DNA from: Luteimonas galliterrae
Lineage (GTDB): Bacteria; Pseudomonadota; Gammaproteobacteria; Xanthomonadales; Xanthomonadaceae
DNA length: 64,000 bases
Direction: 5' to 3'
Assembly (NCBI RefSeq): GCF_023374055.1
Contig: NZ_JAMBEP010000001.1
Location: 496,001-560,000, forward strand
Positions 35,586-45,147 of the stretch are shown piece by piece. Both the position numbers and the translations under genes were made by a program. The first letter of the stretch is position 1; every line of letters begins with the position of its first letter. The notes beneath the pieces were generated by a model, which ran no database searches, was not told where the DNA came from, and saw only the letters and a list, made by a program, of their open reading frames with translations.

Positions 35586-38500
35586 GTGCAATCGCTCATG
35601 TTGTTCCATGCGCCGGCAACGGCGCCCACTGCCCCGAGAATGGGCCCGCCGATCGCTTTTGCCCTTGCGGCGCCTCGCATCGCATTCGTCGAGTTAGCCA
35701 GCTTCTTGGCGGTGGACGCCGCATTCCTCGGGCCCAGGTTCCCGCGCTTCAAAAGTTCTTCATAGCGCGCATGGCTGGGGCTGATCCTTCCCCTTTCGGC
35801 CCATTCTTCCGCCTTGAAGATCGCGGAAGCGACGGAACCCACTATCGCTTCCTGCGTCCTTTCCTGTCCATCGCCCCAGGTCGTCGGATTGAGCGAAACA
35901 TCGAAGAATATATTCGCCGCGGCTTCGATAAGCGAAGCAGGAGAAATATTGATCGCAATGTCGCCGAACATCTGTTGGACGGCCGCCTGTTGGCACGGCG
36001 TGCCGCCAACCTGGCCCGGCATCAGCCCTAGGGAGTAATTCGGCGCCTCCAGCCCATACGGATCGGTGTCGCTGATCGGATTGCTGCCGACATAGGCGTA
36101 TGTGTTCAAGCCGCCGCCTAGACCGATCGGGTCGGATTGCAGATACCGCCCGAGCCGCGCGTCATAATCGCGGAATCCGTTGTGCCAGTTTCCGGTTTCG
36201 GCGTCGTAGTACTGTCCGGGATACCCCAAATTCAATCCGCCGATGCTGTCGAGCGAAACGGTGCGCTCGAAAGCGTAGTTCGCGGCTCGCCAAACCGGCT
36301 GACGGCTGCCGTTGGTGACGGCCTCGGGGCGGCCGAGGTGATCGTTATGCACGAAGTTCAGATTGCCGTTCGCAGTGACGATGCCGACCAGCTCGCTGCC
36401 GGCCCAGATATAGCTCTTCCAGCCGCTAGGCGCTCTCTCGGCCAGCAATTGGTTCTGACCCGCGTATAAGAACCGCGTCGAACCGTCGGGGCCGGTTTTG
36501 CCCACGCGCTGATCCAATGCGTTCACGACATATTGCGTGTCCGCAGTCGTCGCCCCGTTGTAGTACGACGCCTTGGACATGCGGTTGAAGCCGTCGTATT
36601 CGTAGGTGGTGATGTGATGGTAGTGCGCGTGCTCCCGGCTGCGGTTGCCGCGGCCGTCGTATTCGTATTCGATCGCGGTATTGATGTCGGCCAGATTGGA
36701 GCCGGCTATGCGATTGCTGGCGGCGTCGATGGTGTAAAGCTTGTCGCCATTGGGTCCGACGTGGCTGCTGCGGTTGCCGTTGGCATCGTACTGCCAGGTG
36801 GCCATATTGGCCCCTGCGGCCGTGACGTGGGTCAGCCGGCCGAGCTCATCGTATCCGTAATCGCGGCTGAGGGACGCGTAGACGCCGTCGGTCATCGCGA
36901 CTATTTCGTCGTTGGCGTTGTATCCATAGGTGAGGCTCTGCGCCGGGCCGGATGCGCTCGAACTGCTGACGCCGCGTATGCGGCCGTCGAGATCGTAGTT
37001 GTAGCTGCGGCTCATACCGTTGCCGTACGTCCATCCCAATATCGGTCCGTATGGTTGGTACCTGAAGCCTGTGGCCACGTTGACGTTGCCGCTTCCGGTA
37101 TTGGCATATACGCCGGCAAGGCGGCCGTTGGCGTAGCCGTAGCCGACGTAAACGCCGCTCGGGTAGCTGATGCCGGCTATCCGGCCCATCCCGTCGTAGG
37201 CAAAGGCCGTGTAGTCGTCGGAGCCGTAGGTGCTGTCCCGGCGCGCGGCGAGTTGGCCTTGCGGCGTATAGGCGAAATGGCTCCACGCACCGCTGGGGGC
37301 GCTGCTCATCGCGCACAGCCGGCCTTTGCCGTTCGTGCAATTGTCGTATTCCAGCAAGCGACCCTCGGTGCCGCTGGTGCCGTACCAGTGCAGCCTGCCG
37401 AGTGCGTCGTAGCCGAACGCCAAGGCGCTGCCATCGGCCCGAATGAGGTACGTGCGTTGCCCTTCGGCGTTGTACTGGAAAGAGGTGATGCCGGTGTCCG
37501 GACTGATCTGTTGCCAAAGCTGTCCAAAGCCGTCATAGGTGTAGCTGGTCGTACGGTCGCGCGGATCTTTCACCTGCACCAGTCGTCCCAGCGGATCGTA
37601 GGTCGTCGCGACCGTTCCGCCCTTCGCATCGATGGTGAGGTTCACTCGGCGCAAGCGGTCGTAGCCGTACGTCGTGTTTCGCCCGAGCGAATCGGTGACT
37701 TTGGCTAGATCGCCGTTCTCGTTATAGAAATATCGGAAGTTCTGGGCGTTATTGCCGCGCTGCGCGCTGACGAAGCCGCCAGCGTCGTAGTCGATGTAAG
37801 CCCGGGTGAGGATTTCGGTGACGCGTGGCGGCGGGGTGTTCGGCGGCGGCGGAGGCGGTGGCGGATCGGTGGGGTCCGGATCGACGCAGTCCGGATACGG
37901 ATGGCACTGATTCGGCATGTACTCCTCGCCTGGAGCCACGACGCCCATGGCCGCGAGCCCGATCCCTGCGGTCTGGCCGGCCATAACGCCAGAAGTCATC
38001 GGCGTGTACTCGACGCCCGTCTCGATCTGGGTGATCTGGCTTGCCGCGTTGTAGGTCACACGCTCGAAGCCCAGCGTCGGTGGCGGATCGGTCACCGTCA
38101 TGCCAACAGCATTGGATGTCGAGCTGACGCCGTAGGGATCTACAGCGCGGGCATAGACCGTATGCGCGCCGACCGGGCTCGCATACCAGGAGAAGACGTA
38201 TGGCGCTGCGGCATCTTCCCCGACCTTTTGGCCGTCGACGAGAAATTCGACACGTTGCACGCCGCCGGTGGCATCCGAGGCGTTGGCCGACAAGGTAACC
38301 GCGGTGCCGCCCTGCACGCTCTGGGCAGCCGTAGTCAGCTGCACCGACGGCGCGCCATTGGGCGTCGTGTTGCCGCGTACATCCACCGTCGCCAAAGTCT
38401 GCGTGCCCACCTTCAGATGGAAGCGGGCGATGCCCGTGCTGATCCAAGGCGCCGCCTGGGTATAGCTTTGCGCGTTGGAGAACAACTGAGGATTCAGGTT

Positions 38501-40894
38501 ATCCGGTCCGGTGACCCACACCTGCGCGTTGACGGCATTGGACGTCCAGCTGATCGACGCAGTGCAAACCGAGCCGCCCCATGGAATGGTGCAGGGATTG
38601 GGCGTGGCGCCGATCGTCCCGCTGTATCCGCCGCCGCCGCCGCCGCCGGGTGGGTCTTCGGGGTCGCAATCCTGGCAGATGCCGTTGGGATTGAGTTCTC
38701 CATCCGGTTGCGCCGCGTTCGGCAGCAGATATGCCGGCATCTCGTTCGCTGCGACTATCGCGCCCTCGGGGTCGGAATAGCTGAGATCAGGAACGTACGC
38801 TTGGGACTGCGGCATGGATTCCGTGGACAGCACATACGCAGGCGCGCTCGAGGCGCCGCCAGTCAGGCCGGCTACGGGAGTCGATGGGAAGCCCGGTTCT
38901 ACGCGATAGGTCTTCAACAAGCGGTCGGCGTTGTCGTAATCGTAGTGGGTTACGACGCCATCGGGCGTGGTGACTGCAATCAGGCGTCCCCGATTGTCAT
39001 AAAGATTGGTCGTGGTATTGGCGACGCCGCTCACGTGTTCGGTTGTCGTCAGTATTTGGCCACGGGCGTTGTAGGTGTAGTCGGTGATCGCCCCGTTTGG
39101 TGTGATGACGCGGCCAGGCTGGCCCAAAGCGTTGTAGTTATCGTAATAGGTAGTGTGTTGCAGGCTGTTCTGTACTGCGGTCAGGTTGCCCGCCGTGTCG
39201 TAGACGCTGACGATCGCATCGCCGGTGCCCGGCAAGGGTCCGTCCTCCATGACCGTGGCGACCATGCCGCTCGGGTGCAGCGTGTAGGTGTAAGTCGTGG
39301 TCCTCGTGGCGTTGGGGATGCCGGTGGCGCTGAGGTTCTTGACCGACACGGTGTATAACAGCCGCGCTTTGGTGTCGCCGTCCGGGTAGTAGGTGTAGCT
39401 GGTTTCGGCGATCGGCTGGCCCGTCGAGTTGCCGAAGACCTTGACGGCGTTCAGGCGGCTTTTACGGACCGCATCCCATACGAATTGCGTGATCTGCTGC
39501 TGGTCGGTTTCGCCGTTGGGGCCGATGCCGACGATTTTCTGGGTGATTCGGCCATCGGCGTCGTAGGTATAGTCCGTCTTGACGCCAAAAGCGTCCGCTT
39601 CGTCTTTCGGATTGCCGTTGATGTCGTAAGTGGTATCCCTGCCACCTGCGGGGCAGGTAGGGCTGTTCGGACGATCCACGGCGATGACGCGCTTGCTGCC
39701 ATTGAAGTCTGACGTCTGATAGCGCGTTACTTGGCCAAGCGGATTCTGGACATCGGTGTAGTCGCTACCGTAGGAAAACATGCTACGCGCAATGCCGTCC
39801 TCGAAACCCGACCAGGCTGCGCGGCCGTCGGCTTGATAGGAATAACGCGTATAGCGCACGCCATTGACCGAAATGCCGGTCAGGCCGCCTGGCTGCGCCG
39901 TATCCTCGTAGTGGTATGTGCGCACTCCCAGGCCGTCGGGGTAGGTGACGCTGGCCAGGTACCCGGTAGCGTTATATCCGTAACTGTAGGCTTTGCCGTT
40001 CGGAGCGGTGATGGTCGCCACTTTGCCGCCGCTCCAGCTCAGCTGCATGGCGCGTCCGCTCGTATGGACGACGTTGGCGAGTTGATTGCCGCTGTTATAG
40101 CCATAGGTCAGCCCGATGCCACGCTCGTCGAGTATGGTCAGCGGACGGCCTGCGGCATCGTACGTTTCTTGACCGCCTTCTTTGGTCGTCAGGCGCCAGC
40201 CCGAGCCATGGGGCACGAGGCTCCTACCGCCGCCGTCGCGCCACGACCCGTCAGGTTCCTGAAGAAAGATGCTTGCGAAACCATTGTTTCGATTCGCGTA
40301 AATCTTGGTCAGGGGTTGGCCACTGGCCGAGCAGGCTGCCAAAGCGTCCAGGCGGCCATGGCACTGCGTGCCGCTGTAGTCGAAGCTGAGGGTGTATTCA
40401 AGGCTGGAAGCCCAACGCCTGCCGAAAATTCCGATGCGGTCGAGGGACTTGTCGTAAGTGCGCGCGACAGCGAGCGGCGTGGTCTTGGGCGGTACGTAAA
40501 AATCCACTTCGGGCAGGATCTTGTTTCCCGATGCGATCACCACGGGCATGTCCGTAGTCTCGCAGGGCGGCGTGACGACCTGCGTTACGACATCGTTGCT
40601 TTTGGTGGAATCGGTGCCAGGGCCATTTCCTCCGGAGCTTCCCGGCCGCCCTTCACCTATCCTCGATTCCCTGCCCGAATGGGATAGGAATTCGTAGTCG
40701 CCGGAGTCCATTACCTGGTGGCATTTGCCGGCTATGACTTCGCAATGGCCCAGATTGCATTGTCCGACTCTTACTGGATCTTCGCATACCGTCCGTAGCG
40801 AATAGGCCGGTAGCGGCAAAAGCAGCATCAATGTCGCCAAGACGAGGCCAGCCGCGTATTGCGGGGTCCTCAGGACTCCGAATCCCTGCATCAT
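35573..40894 (-). CDS. Giant Sec-exported YD/RHS-repeat protein with variable C-terminal tail
   Basis: This is 1773 residues; the ATG at 40894 follows GGGGG, 5 bases upstream. A signal peptide (about 1-32, ending LPAYS) is followed by a Cys-rich stretch, a DUF6531-like start (VDFYVPPKTTPLAVARTYDK), many YD repeats (such as GLTYGYNSGNQL and YTYDADGRI), a Gly run, an Ig-like insert (VQRVEFLVDGQKVGEDAAAP) in mid-protein, more YD repeats, and an RHS-associated core ending RLGRYLQSDPIGLGGGLNTY with DPYGL. The last 158 residues do not match the repeats and end in an amphipathic, Gly-rich AIGGPILGAVGAVAGAW. It is probably a surface or periplasmic shell delivering a toxic tail. The secretion route beyond Sec and the tail activity are unknown. 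Confidence 0.88.
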   Translation of the reverse strand: MMQGFGVLRTPQYAAGLVLATLMLLLPLPAYSLRTVCEDPVRVGQCNLGHCEVIAGKCHQVMDSGDYEFLSHSGRESRIGEGRPGSSGGNGPGTDSTKSNDVVTQVVTPPCETTDMPVVIASGNKILPEVDFYVPPKTTPLAVARTYDKSLDRIGIFGRRWASSLEYTLSFDYSGTQCHGRLDALAACSASGQPLTKIYANRNNGFASIFLQEPDGSWRDGGGRSLVPHGSGWRLTTKEGGQETYDAAGRPLTILDERGIGLTYGYNSGNQLANVVHTSGRAMQLSWSGGKVATITAPNGKAYSYGYNATGYLASVTYPDGLGVRTYHYEDTAQPGGLTGISVNGVRYTRYSYQADGRAAWSGFEDGIARSMFSYGSDYTDVQNPLGQVTRYQTSDFNGSKRVIAVDRPNSPTCPAGGRDTTYDINGNPKDEADAFGVKTDYTYDADGRITQKIVGIGPNGETDQQQITQFVWDAVRKSRLNAVKVFGNSTGQPIAETSYTYYPDGDTKARLLYTVSVKNLSATGIPNATRTTTYTYTLHPSGMVATVMEDGPLPGTGDAIVSVYDTAGNLTAVQNSLQHTTYYDNYNALGQPGRVITPNGAITDYTYNARGQILTTTEHVSGVANTTTNLYDNRGRLIAVTTPDGVVTHYDYDNADRLLKTYRVEPGFPSTPVAGLTGGASSAPAYVLSTESMPQSQAYVPDLSYSDPEGAIVAANEMPAYLLPNAAQPDGELNPNGICQDCDPEDPPGGGGGGGYSGTIGATPNPCTIPWGGSVCTASISWTSNAVNAQVWVTGPDNLNPQLFSNAQSYTQAAPWISTGIARFHLKVGTQTLATVDVRGNTTPNGAPSVQLTTAAQSVQGGTAVTLSANASDATGGVQRVEFLVDGQKVGEDAAAPYVFSWYASPVGAHTVYARAVDPYGVSSTSNAVGMTVTDPPPTLGFERVTYNAASQITQIETGVEYTPMTSGVMAGQTAGIGLAAMGVVAPGEEYMPNQCHPYPDCVDPDPTDPPPPPPPPNTPPPRVTEILTRAYIDYDAGGFVSAQRGNNAQNFRYFYNENGDLAKVTDSLGRNTTYGYDRLRRVNLTIDAKGGTVATTYDPLGRLVQVKDPRDRTTSYTYDGFGQLWQQISPDTGITSFQYNAEGQRTYLIRADGSALAFGYDALGRLHWYGTSGTEGRLLEYDNCTNGKGRLCAMSSAPSGAWSHFAYTPQGQLAARRDSTYGSDDYTAFAYDGMGRIAGISYPSGVYVGYGYANGRLAGVYANTGSGNVNVATGFRYQPYGPILGWTYGNGMSRSYNYDLDGRIRGVSSSSASGPAQSLTYGYNANDEIVAMTDGVYASLSRDYGYDELGRLTHVTAAGANMATWQYDANGNRSSHVGPNGDKLYTIDAASNRIAGSNLADINTAIEYEYDGRGNRSREHAHYHHITTYEYDGFNRMSKASYYNGATTADTQYVVNALDQRVGKTGPDGSTRFLYAGQNQLLAERAPSGWKSYIWAGSELVGIVTANGNLNFVHNDHLGRPEAVTNGSRQPVWRAANYAFERTVSLDSIGGLNLGYPGQYYDAETGNWHNGFRDYDARLGRYLQSDPIGLGGGLNTYAYVGSNPISDTDPYGLEAPNYSLGLMPGQVGGTPCQQAAVQQMFGDIAINISPASLIEAAANIFFDVSLNPTTWGDGQERTQEAIVGSVASAIFKAEEWAERGRISPSHARYEELLKRGNLGPRNAASTAKKLANSTNAMRGAARAKAIGGPILGAVGAVAGAWNNMSDCTCAK

Positions 40895-41448
40895 TGCATC
40901 CCCCTGTGAAAGCAATATGTGCTTGCACTCACCCGCAAGCCTTAATTTCGCAGTATCCCTCGACCGTGCCACCGGTTTGGACTAGGCATACGAAGATCGC
41001 CCGCGAACCAATCCGTCCCTACAAATCGATACCCCATCGAATTTGTGCGGCATGTCACCATTTGTGTGATCGGCGCGCGCTGCCTTGTCGCTTGCAGGGA
41101 TATTACTTTGCCGACTCTATTGCAAGGGGTGCGGAAGGGTCAGAGAAATCTGTATTCCGTGTCAGATTTTTCTGACCCCCGATGAAGGCCCGTCTCCGGC
41201 CCCCAACGGTATTCCGGCATTCGGCTCATCGTGCGTGTCGAACCTCGCATCCAACGGTACGGTGCCGACCGCCGCGGCAGCGCGTGTAGCCCGTCAGGTG
41301 GTGTCCGCTAACCAAAGTAGGTGCATAACCAGGGACGATGCCGGGTTACGCTGCTTCGCCCCGATTCCGACAATTCGATCCCTTGCGCATCGCAAGCCGT
41401 TGCGCGTGCGCCGGACGTCGGCGGCGGAATTCTCAGCGGGGGGGCTGG
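40895..41448. other. 554 bp gap without a supported gene between divergent genes
   Basis: The region separates the divergent YD-repeat and HzsA-like genes, so it should hold both promoters. A palindrome lies at 41137-41178. Short open frames here have no ribosome-binding site or familiar residues and I do not call them. Composition is mixed, AT-richer around 40960-41180. Confidence 0.6.
41137..41178. repeat. Palindrome GGGTCAGAGAAATCTG...CAGATTTTTCTGACCC
   Basis: The two 16 bp arms match at 15 positions around a 10 bp spacer. The outer GGGTCAGA/TCTGACCC ends resemble short extragenic palindromes associated with RAYT transposases. No transposase is nearby. It could also fold as a terminator. 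Confidence 0.7.
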
Positions 41449-43788
41449 ATGAAGATTTCTCATCGTTTATCGGGCGGCAGTGCGTCGGCGGTCTTGTTGC
41501 TGGCGCTGGCCGCATTGCTTGGCGCTTGCGATGCCAAGCTTGGTGCTTCGGGCGGGCCTTCCGGATCACGTCCCGAGGCCGCCAGCCCGGTGGCGAAGGC
41601 GGTGCGGCCTGCAGCCGTCGGTACGACGGCTGCGACCGCAGCCATCGCCAACCCGATCCTGTTCGTCACCCAGGTGCCGATGCCCGCCGACAAGTTTCCC
41701 GGGCGCATGAACACGTTCGCCAACCACTTGGCGGACCTGGATTCGGTGCCGCGCGGCGGCGACCTGATGATCCGCTATCCCGACGGCGCGGTTCGCAACC
41801 TCACCCAGGAAGCCGGCTTCGGCGAGATCGGCCCGCAACGCACCAAGGCCATCGCCGTGCGCGAACCCGCGGTGCATTGGAACGGGCAGAAGGCGATTTT
41901 CAGCATGCTGATCGGCGCGGCGCCCAAGCAGTTCGAGCGGCCCAAGAGCCACTGGCAGCTGTACGAAATCACCGGTTTGGCGAAAGGCCAGGCCGCGGTC
42001 ATCACCAAAGTCGCGAAGCAGCCGGGCTACCCTTACAACAACGTGTCGCCGTTCTATGCCAGCGACGGCGATATCCTCTTCACGTCCGATCGCCCGCGCG
42101 ACGGCCAGGCGCATCTGTATCCGCAGCTCGACGAATACGAAAGCACGCCCACGATCACCGGCATCTTCCGTCTGGATGCGGCCACAGGCACGGTATCCAT
42201 CCTCAACCACACCGTGAGCGGCGCGTTTTCGCCGACGGTGGACAGCTTCGGCCGCCTGATCTTCACGCGCTGGGATCACCTGCAGCGCGACCAGCAGGCG
42301 GAAGGGCAAGGCAACCCGCTGGGCGCGTACGACCTGGCCAGCGAAGCCGCCGGATCGCACCGGTTGCCGGAGCTCGGAGAAACATTCCCGGAGCGCCGCG
42401 ACGCCAACGTATCCGGCCCTTACGGGCAGGTGTCTTCCCACACCTACAACCTGTTCGCGCCGTGGCAGATGAACCAGGACGGCACCGACGAACTGACGCT
42501 CAACCACATCGGCCGGCACGAGCTCTTCTACGATGCGCCCGGCATCCTGCCCGAATCCTTCCTCAACGATCCCAAGCTCCAGGCCGGTTCCAACAACAGC
42601 TTCTTCGCCAATCGCACGCTGATCCGCCAGGACAACGGCATCTTCCATCTGCGCGAGGATCCGCTGCAGCCGGGCATCTATTACGGCATCTACACCGACG
42701 AATTCGGCCGGCTGACCACGGACCCGATCATCCGCATGACCGGCGCGCCCACGCTCGATGCGGAGCAGATGACGATCACCGTCGCGTCGGCGGGCTCCGG
42801 CCGTTTCCGCAATCCGCTGCCGATGTCGAACGGGCCGATGGTGGCCAGCGTCCATTCGGCCTCGCAGAGCGGCGTACAGCTGCGCCTGCAGCACCTGGGC
42901 ACCGATAGCAGCGGCAAGTTCGTCGCCGGCGCCATGCTCACCGGCGCAGGCATCCACAAGACCTTGTCGTGGTTCACGCCGGATGCGGAAGACAGCTACA
43001 GCGGATTGTTGTGGGAAATCGAGCCGGTCGAGGTCGTGGCGCGTACGCCGCCGCAAGCGACCACGCTCGCCATCGATCCGATCGAGAAATCCGTGCTGAC
43101 CGAGCTGCAAGTGAACGAAGCCGAGCTGCGCGCGTGGCTGAAGGCGAAAAAGCTCGCGCTGATCGTCACCCGCAACCAGACCAGCCGCGACCGCAACGAC
43201 CGTGCGCAGCCCTTCAACCTGCAGGTACCTGGCGGCGTCAAGACCACGGCCACCGGCGATGCCGGCACCGGCGCCCTCTACAACATCGCGCACTACCAGA
43301 TCCTGCAGGCGAACCAGGTGCGCGGCTACGACAACTACTCCGGCTCCGACGGCGGCCTGCGCCCGATCGCGCAGCCGATGAAGGTGCCGAACAATCCGGC
43401 CGACCCCGGCGGGCCCGCAGGCAGCGTGCGCATCGCGAACGACGGATCGACGGCAGCTTTCGTACCGGCGAACCGCGCGCTGACCTGGCAGACGACCGAC
43501 GGCGCAGGCGTGCCGATCGTGCGCGAGCGCGTCTGGGTCACGATGCAAGCGGGCGAGATCCGCACCTGCGCCGGATGCCACGGTGAGAACAGCCTCAATC
43601 AGGCGGGCAAGCCCGCGGCGACCCAGAAGCCGCAGGCCTTGCGGGATCTGCTCCTGCATTGGCTGCAGACCAAGGATGCGATCTTCGAGCAGAACGGTGC
43701 GCAGCCGCGATTGCCGCCGAAAGCGTCGGCTGCGGCCGTCGCGCCGGTGGTGGCTTACCGGTCGAAGCCCGAGCGCACTCGGAAATAG
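41449..43788 (+). CDS. HzsA-like lipoprotein with a single C-terminal haem c site
   Basis: The 779-residue protein has a lipoprotein signal with lipobox LLGAC (C27). An Ala-rich linker leads to a long beta-propeller-like region with PD40-type strands (SPFYASDGDILFTSDRPRDG, FSPTVDSFGRLIFTRWDH). The C-terminal domain contains CAGCH (C707, C710, H711), one covalent haem c site, followed by ENSLNQAG. This architecture resembles proteins annotated as hydrazine-synthase-alpha-like (HZS_alpha). Anammox function is not implied; no HzsB/C-like gene is seen. It is preceded by the sequence GGGGGGCTGG, which could serve as its ribosome-binding site. The substrate is unknown. Confidence 0.75.
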   Translation: MKISHRLSGGSASAVLLLALAALLGACDAKLGASGGPSGSRPEAASPVAKAVRPAAVGTTAATAAIANPILFVTQVPMPADKFPGRMNTFANHLADLDSVPRGGDLMIRYPDGAVRNLTQEAGFGEIGPQRTKAIAVREPAVHWNGQKAIFSMLIGAAPKQFERPKSHWQLYEITGLAKGQAAVITKVAKQPGYPYNNVSPFYASDGDILFTSDRPRDGQAHLYPQLDEYESTPTITGIFRLDAATGTVSILNHTVSGAFSPTVDSFGRLIFTRWDHLQRDQQAEGQGNPLGAYDLASEAAGSHRLPELGETFPERRDANVSGPYGQVSSHTYNLFAPWQMNQDGTDELTLNHIGRHELFYDAPGILPESFLNDPKLQAGSNNSFFANRTLIRQDNGIFHLREDPLQPGIYYGIYTDEFGRLTTDPIIRMTGAPTLDAEQMTITVASAGSGRFRNPLPMSNGPMVASVHSASQSGVQLRLQHLGTDSSGKFVAGAMLTGAGIHKTLSWFTPDAEDSYSGLLWEIEPVEVVARTPPQATTLAIDPIEKSVLTELQVNEAELRAWLKAKKLALIVTRNQTSRDRNDRAQPFNLQVPGGVKTTATGDAGTGALYNIAHYQILQANQVRGYDNYSGSDGGLRPIAQPMKVPNNPADPGGPAGSVRIANDGSTAAFVPANRALTWQTTDGAGVPIVRERVWVTMQAGEIRTCAGCHGENSLNQAGKPAATQKPQALRDLLLHWLQTKDAIFEQNGAQPRLPPKASAAAVAPVVAYRSKPERTRK

Positions 43789-43875
43789 GGCGCGGCGACA
43801 GGCGATAGCGTTGCGCACGATCTCTCGCGACGCCGGATTCACGTGCGGCAGGCTAGATTTCCAGCCTGCCAAGGC

Positions 43876-44016
43876 ATGGGAAACGACATGAACGACACCA
43901 AGCCGAACCCGAACGGCAACAAACGCCCCGCCGACCAGGAGCGCGACGAGAAGCGCGACCAGCGCACCCAAGAAGAGCGCAACAAACAGGCGGAAGACAA
44001 CCAGAAGCGCGGTTGA
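43876..44016 (+). CDS. Small highly charged protein
   Basis: This is a 46-residue frame beginning MGNDMNDTKPNPNGNK and composed almost entirely of Asn, Asp, Glu, Lys, Arg and Gln. An alternative ATG at 43888 gives 42 residues. It has no hydrophobic segment and is probably disordered. A real gene is plausible because the frame uses the same codon bias as neighbours and fills the gap, but no family is recognised. Confidence 0.5.
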   Translation: MGNDMNDTKPNPNGNKRPADQERDEKRDQRTQEERNKQAEDNQKRG

Positions 44017-44022
44017 ACGCGC

Positions 44023-44220
44023 CTATCTGCCGGCGCCGACGGACGCCTGCAGCGCCGCCGCCAGCGCGGCATCGCCGTTGACCAAGTCGAGCCATTTCAG
44101 TTCGATGCCCTTGCGCCGGCCTTTTTCGACCAGCTTGAGTCCGTCCGGGTCGATCGTGAGCGTGTAAGGCATATCGCCGATATCAACTTCCCGGCGCAGC
44201 GCTTTGTCGAGTTTGGTCAT
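44023..44220 (-). CDS. Small conserved-looking cytoplasmic protein
   Basis: This 65-residue protein starts MTKLDKALRREVDIGD and has alternating strands (PYTLTIDPDGLKLVEKGRR) and a short helix rich in Ala. It is convergent with the tiny charged gene, with only 6 bp between the stops, and divergent from xthA. The family is not recognised; it looks like a small beta-alpha domain. Confidence 0.65.
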   Translation of the reverse strand: MTKLDKALRREVDIGDMPYTLTIDPDGLKLVEKGRRKGIELKWLDLVNGDAALAAALQASVGAGR

Positions 44221-44331
44221 GGCCTGCACACCGTGTTTACGTCGCCGCCAGCATAAAAGTCCGGTGTTGTGGGCCGCGTCAAGGCCCGTTCGACGCGATC
44301 TCCGACCGCTGCAGGGCAGGCTCCGAACGGC

Positions 44332-45147
44332 ATGGCGCGCAAAACCATCAAGCTGGCCACCTACAACGTGAACGGCATCAGGTCGCGCTTGCCGCATCTG
44401 TTGGCCTGGTTGGAGAAGGAAGCGCCGGACATCGCCTGCCTGCAGGAGCTCAAGGCGATCGACCAGAGTTTCCCGGCCGACGATCTGCGCAAAGCCGGGT
44501 ACGGCGCATTGTGGAAAGGCCAGCGTTCGTGGAACGGCGTCGCCATCCTCGCCAAGGGCGCCGAGCCGGTGGAAAGCCGGCGCGTGTTGCCGGGCGACAA
44601 GGCGGACGACCAGAGCCGTTACCTGGAGGCCGCCGCGCACGGCATCATCGTCGGTTGCCTCTATCTGCCCAACGGCAATCCGCAGCCCGGCCCGAAGTTC
44701 GACTACAAGCTGAAGTGGTTCGACCGCCTGATCCGGCATGCGCGGTCATTGTTCGACAGCGGCCACCCGGTGGCCCTGGCCGGCGATTTCAATGTCGTGC
44801 CGACCGACTTCGACATCTACAACCCGCGTTCGTGGCTGAAGGACGCGTTGTTGCAGCCGGAAAGCCGGGAGCGCTACCGGACGCTGCTCGAGCAGGGCTG
44901 GGTCGATTCGCTGCGCGAACTCCATCCCGACCGGCGCATCTACACGTTCTGGGATTATTTCCGCCAGCATTGGCAGCGCGATGCTGGGTTGCGCATCGAC
45001 CACATCCTGCTCAACGCGCAACTGGCGCCGAGGCTGCGCGGCGCCGGCGTCGACCGCTGGGTGCGCGGGCTTGCGAAAGCCAGCGACCACGCGCCGGCTT
45101 GGGTAATGCTGGGGGCGGCCGCTTCGCGACGCGCCAAGAAGCGATGA
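44332..45147 (+). CDS. xthA: Exodeoxyribonuclease III (AP endonuclease)
   Basis: The 271-residue enzyme has the endonuclease/exonuclease/phosphatase fold: LATYNVNGIRSRLP, the metal-binding Glu in CLQELKA, ALAGDFNVVPTDFD, LRIDHILLN and the catalytic SDHAP. It cuts at abasic sites in base excision repair. The ATG at 44332 gives the standard length. Its stop overlaps the next gene's start (ATGA). Confidence 0.93.
   Translation: MARKTIKLATYNVNGIRSRLPHLLAWLEKEAPDIACLQELKAIDQSFPADDLRKAGYGALWKGQRSWNGVAILAKGAEPVESRRVLPGDKADDQSRYLEAAAHGIIVGCLYLPNGNPQPGPKFDYKLKWFDRLIRHARSLFDSGHPVALAGDFNVVPTDFDIYNPRSWLKDALLQPESRERYRTLLEQGWVDSLRELHPDRRIYTFWDYFRQHWQRDAGLRIDHILLNAQLAPRLRGAGVDRWVRGLAKASDHAPAWVMLGAAASRRAKKR

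Noticed and set aside
36533-40687. Several plus-strand frames opposite the YD-repeat gene
   Set aside because: They mirror the repetitive sense sequence and show Val/Ala/Arg-rich nonsense composition.
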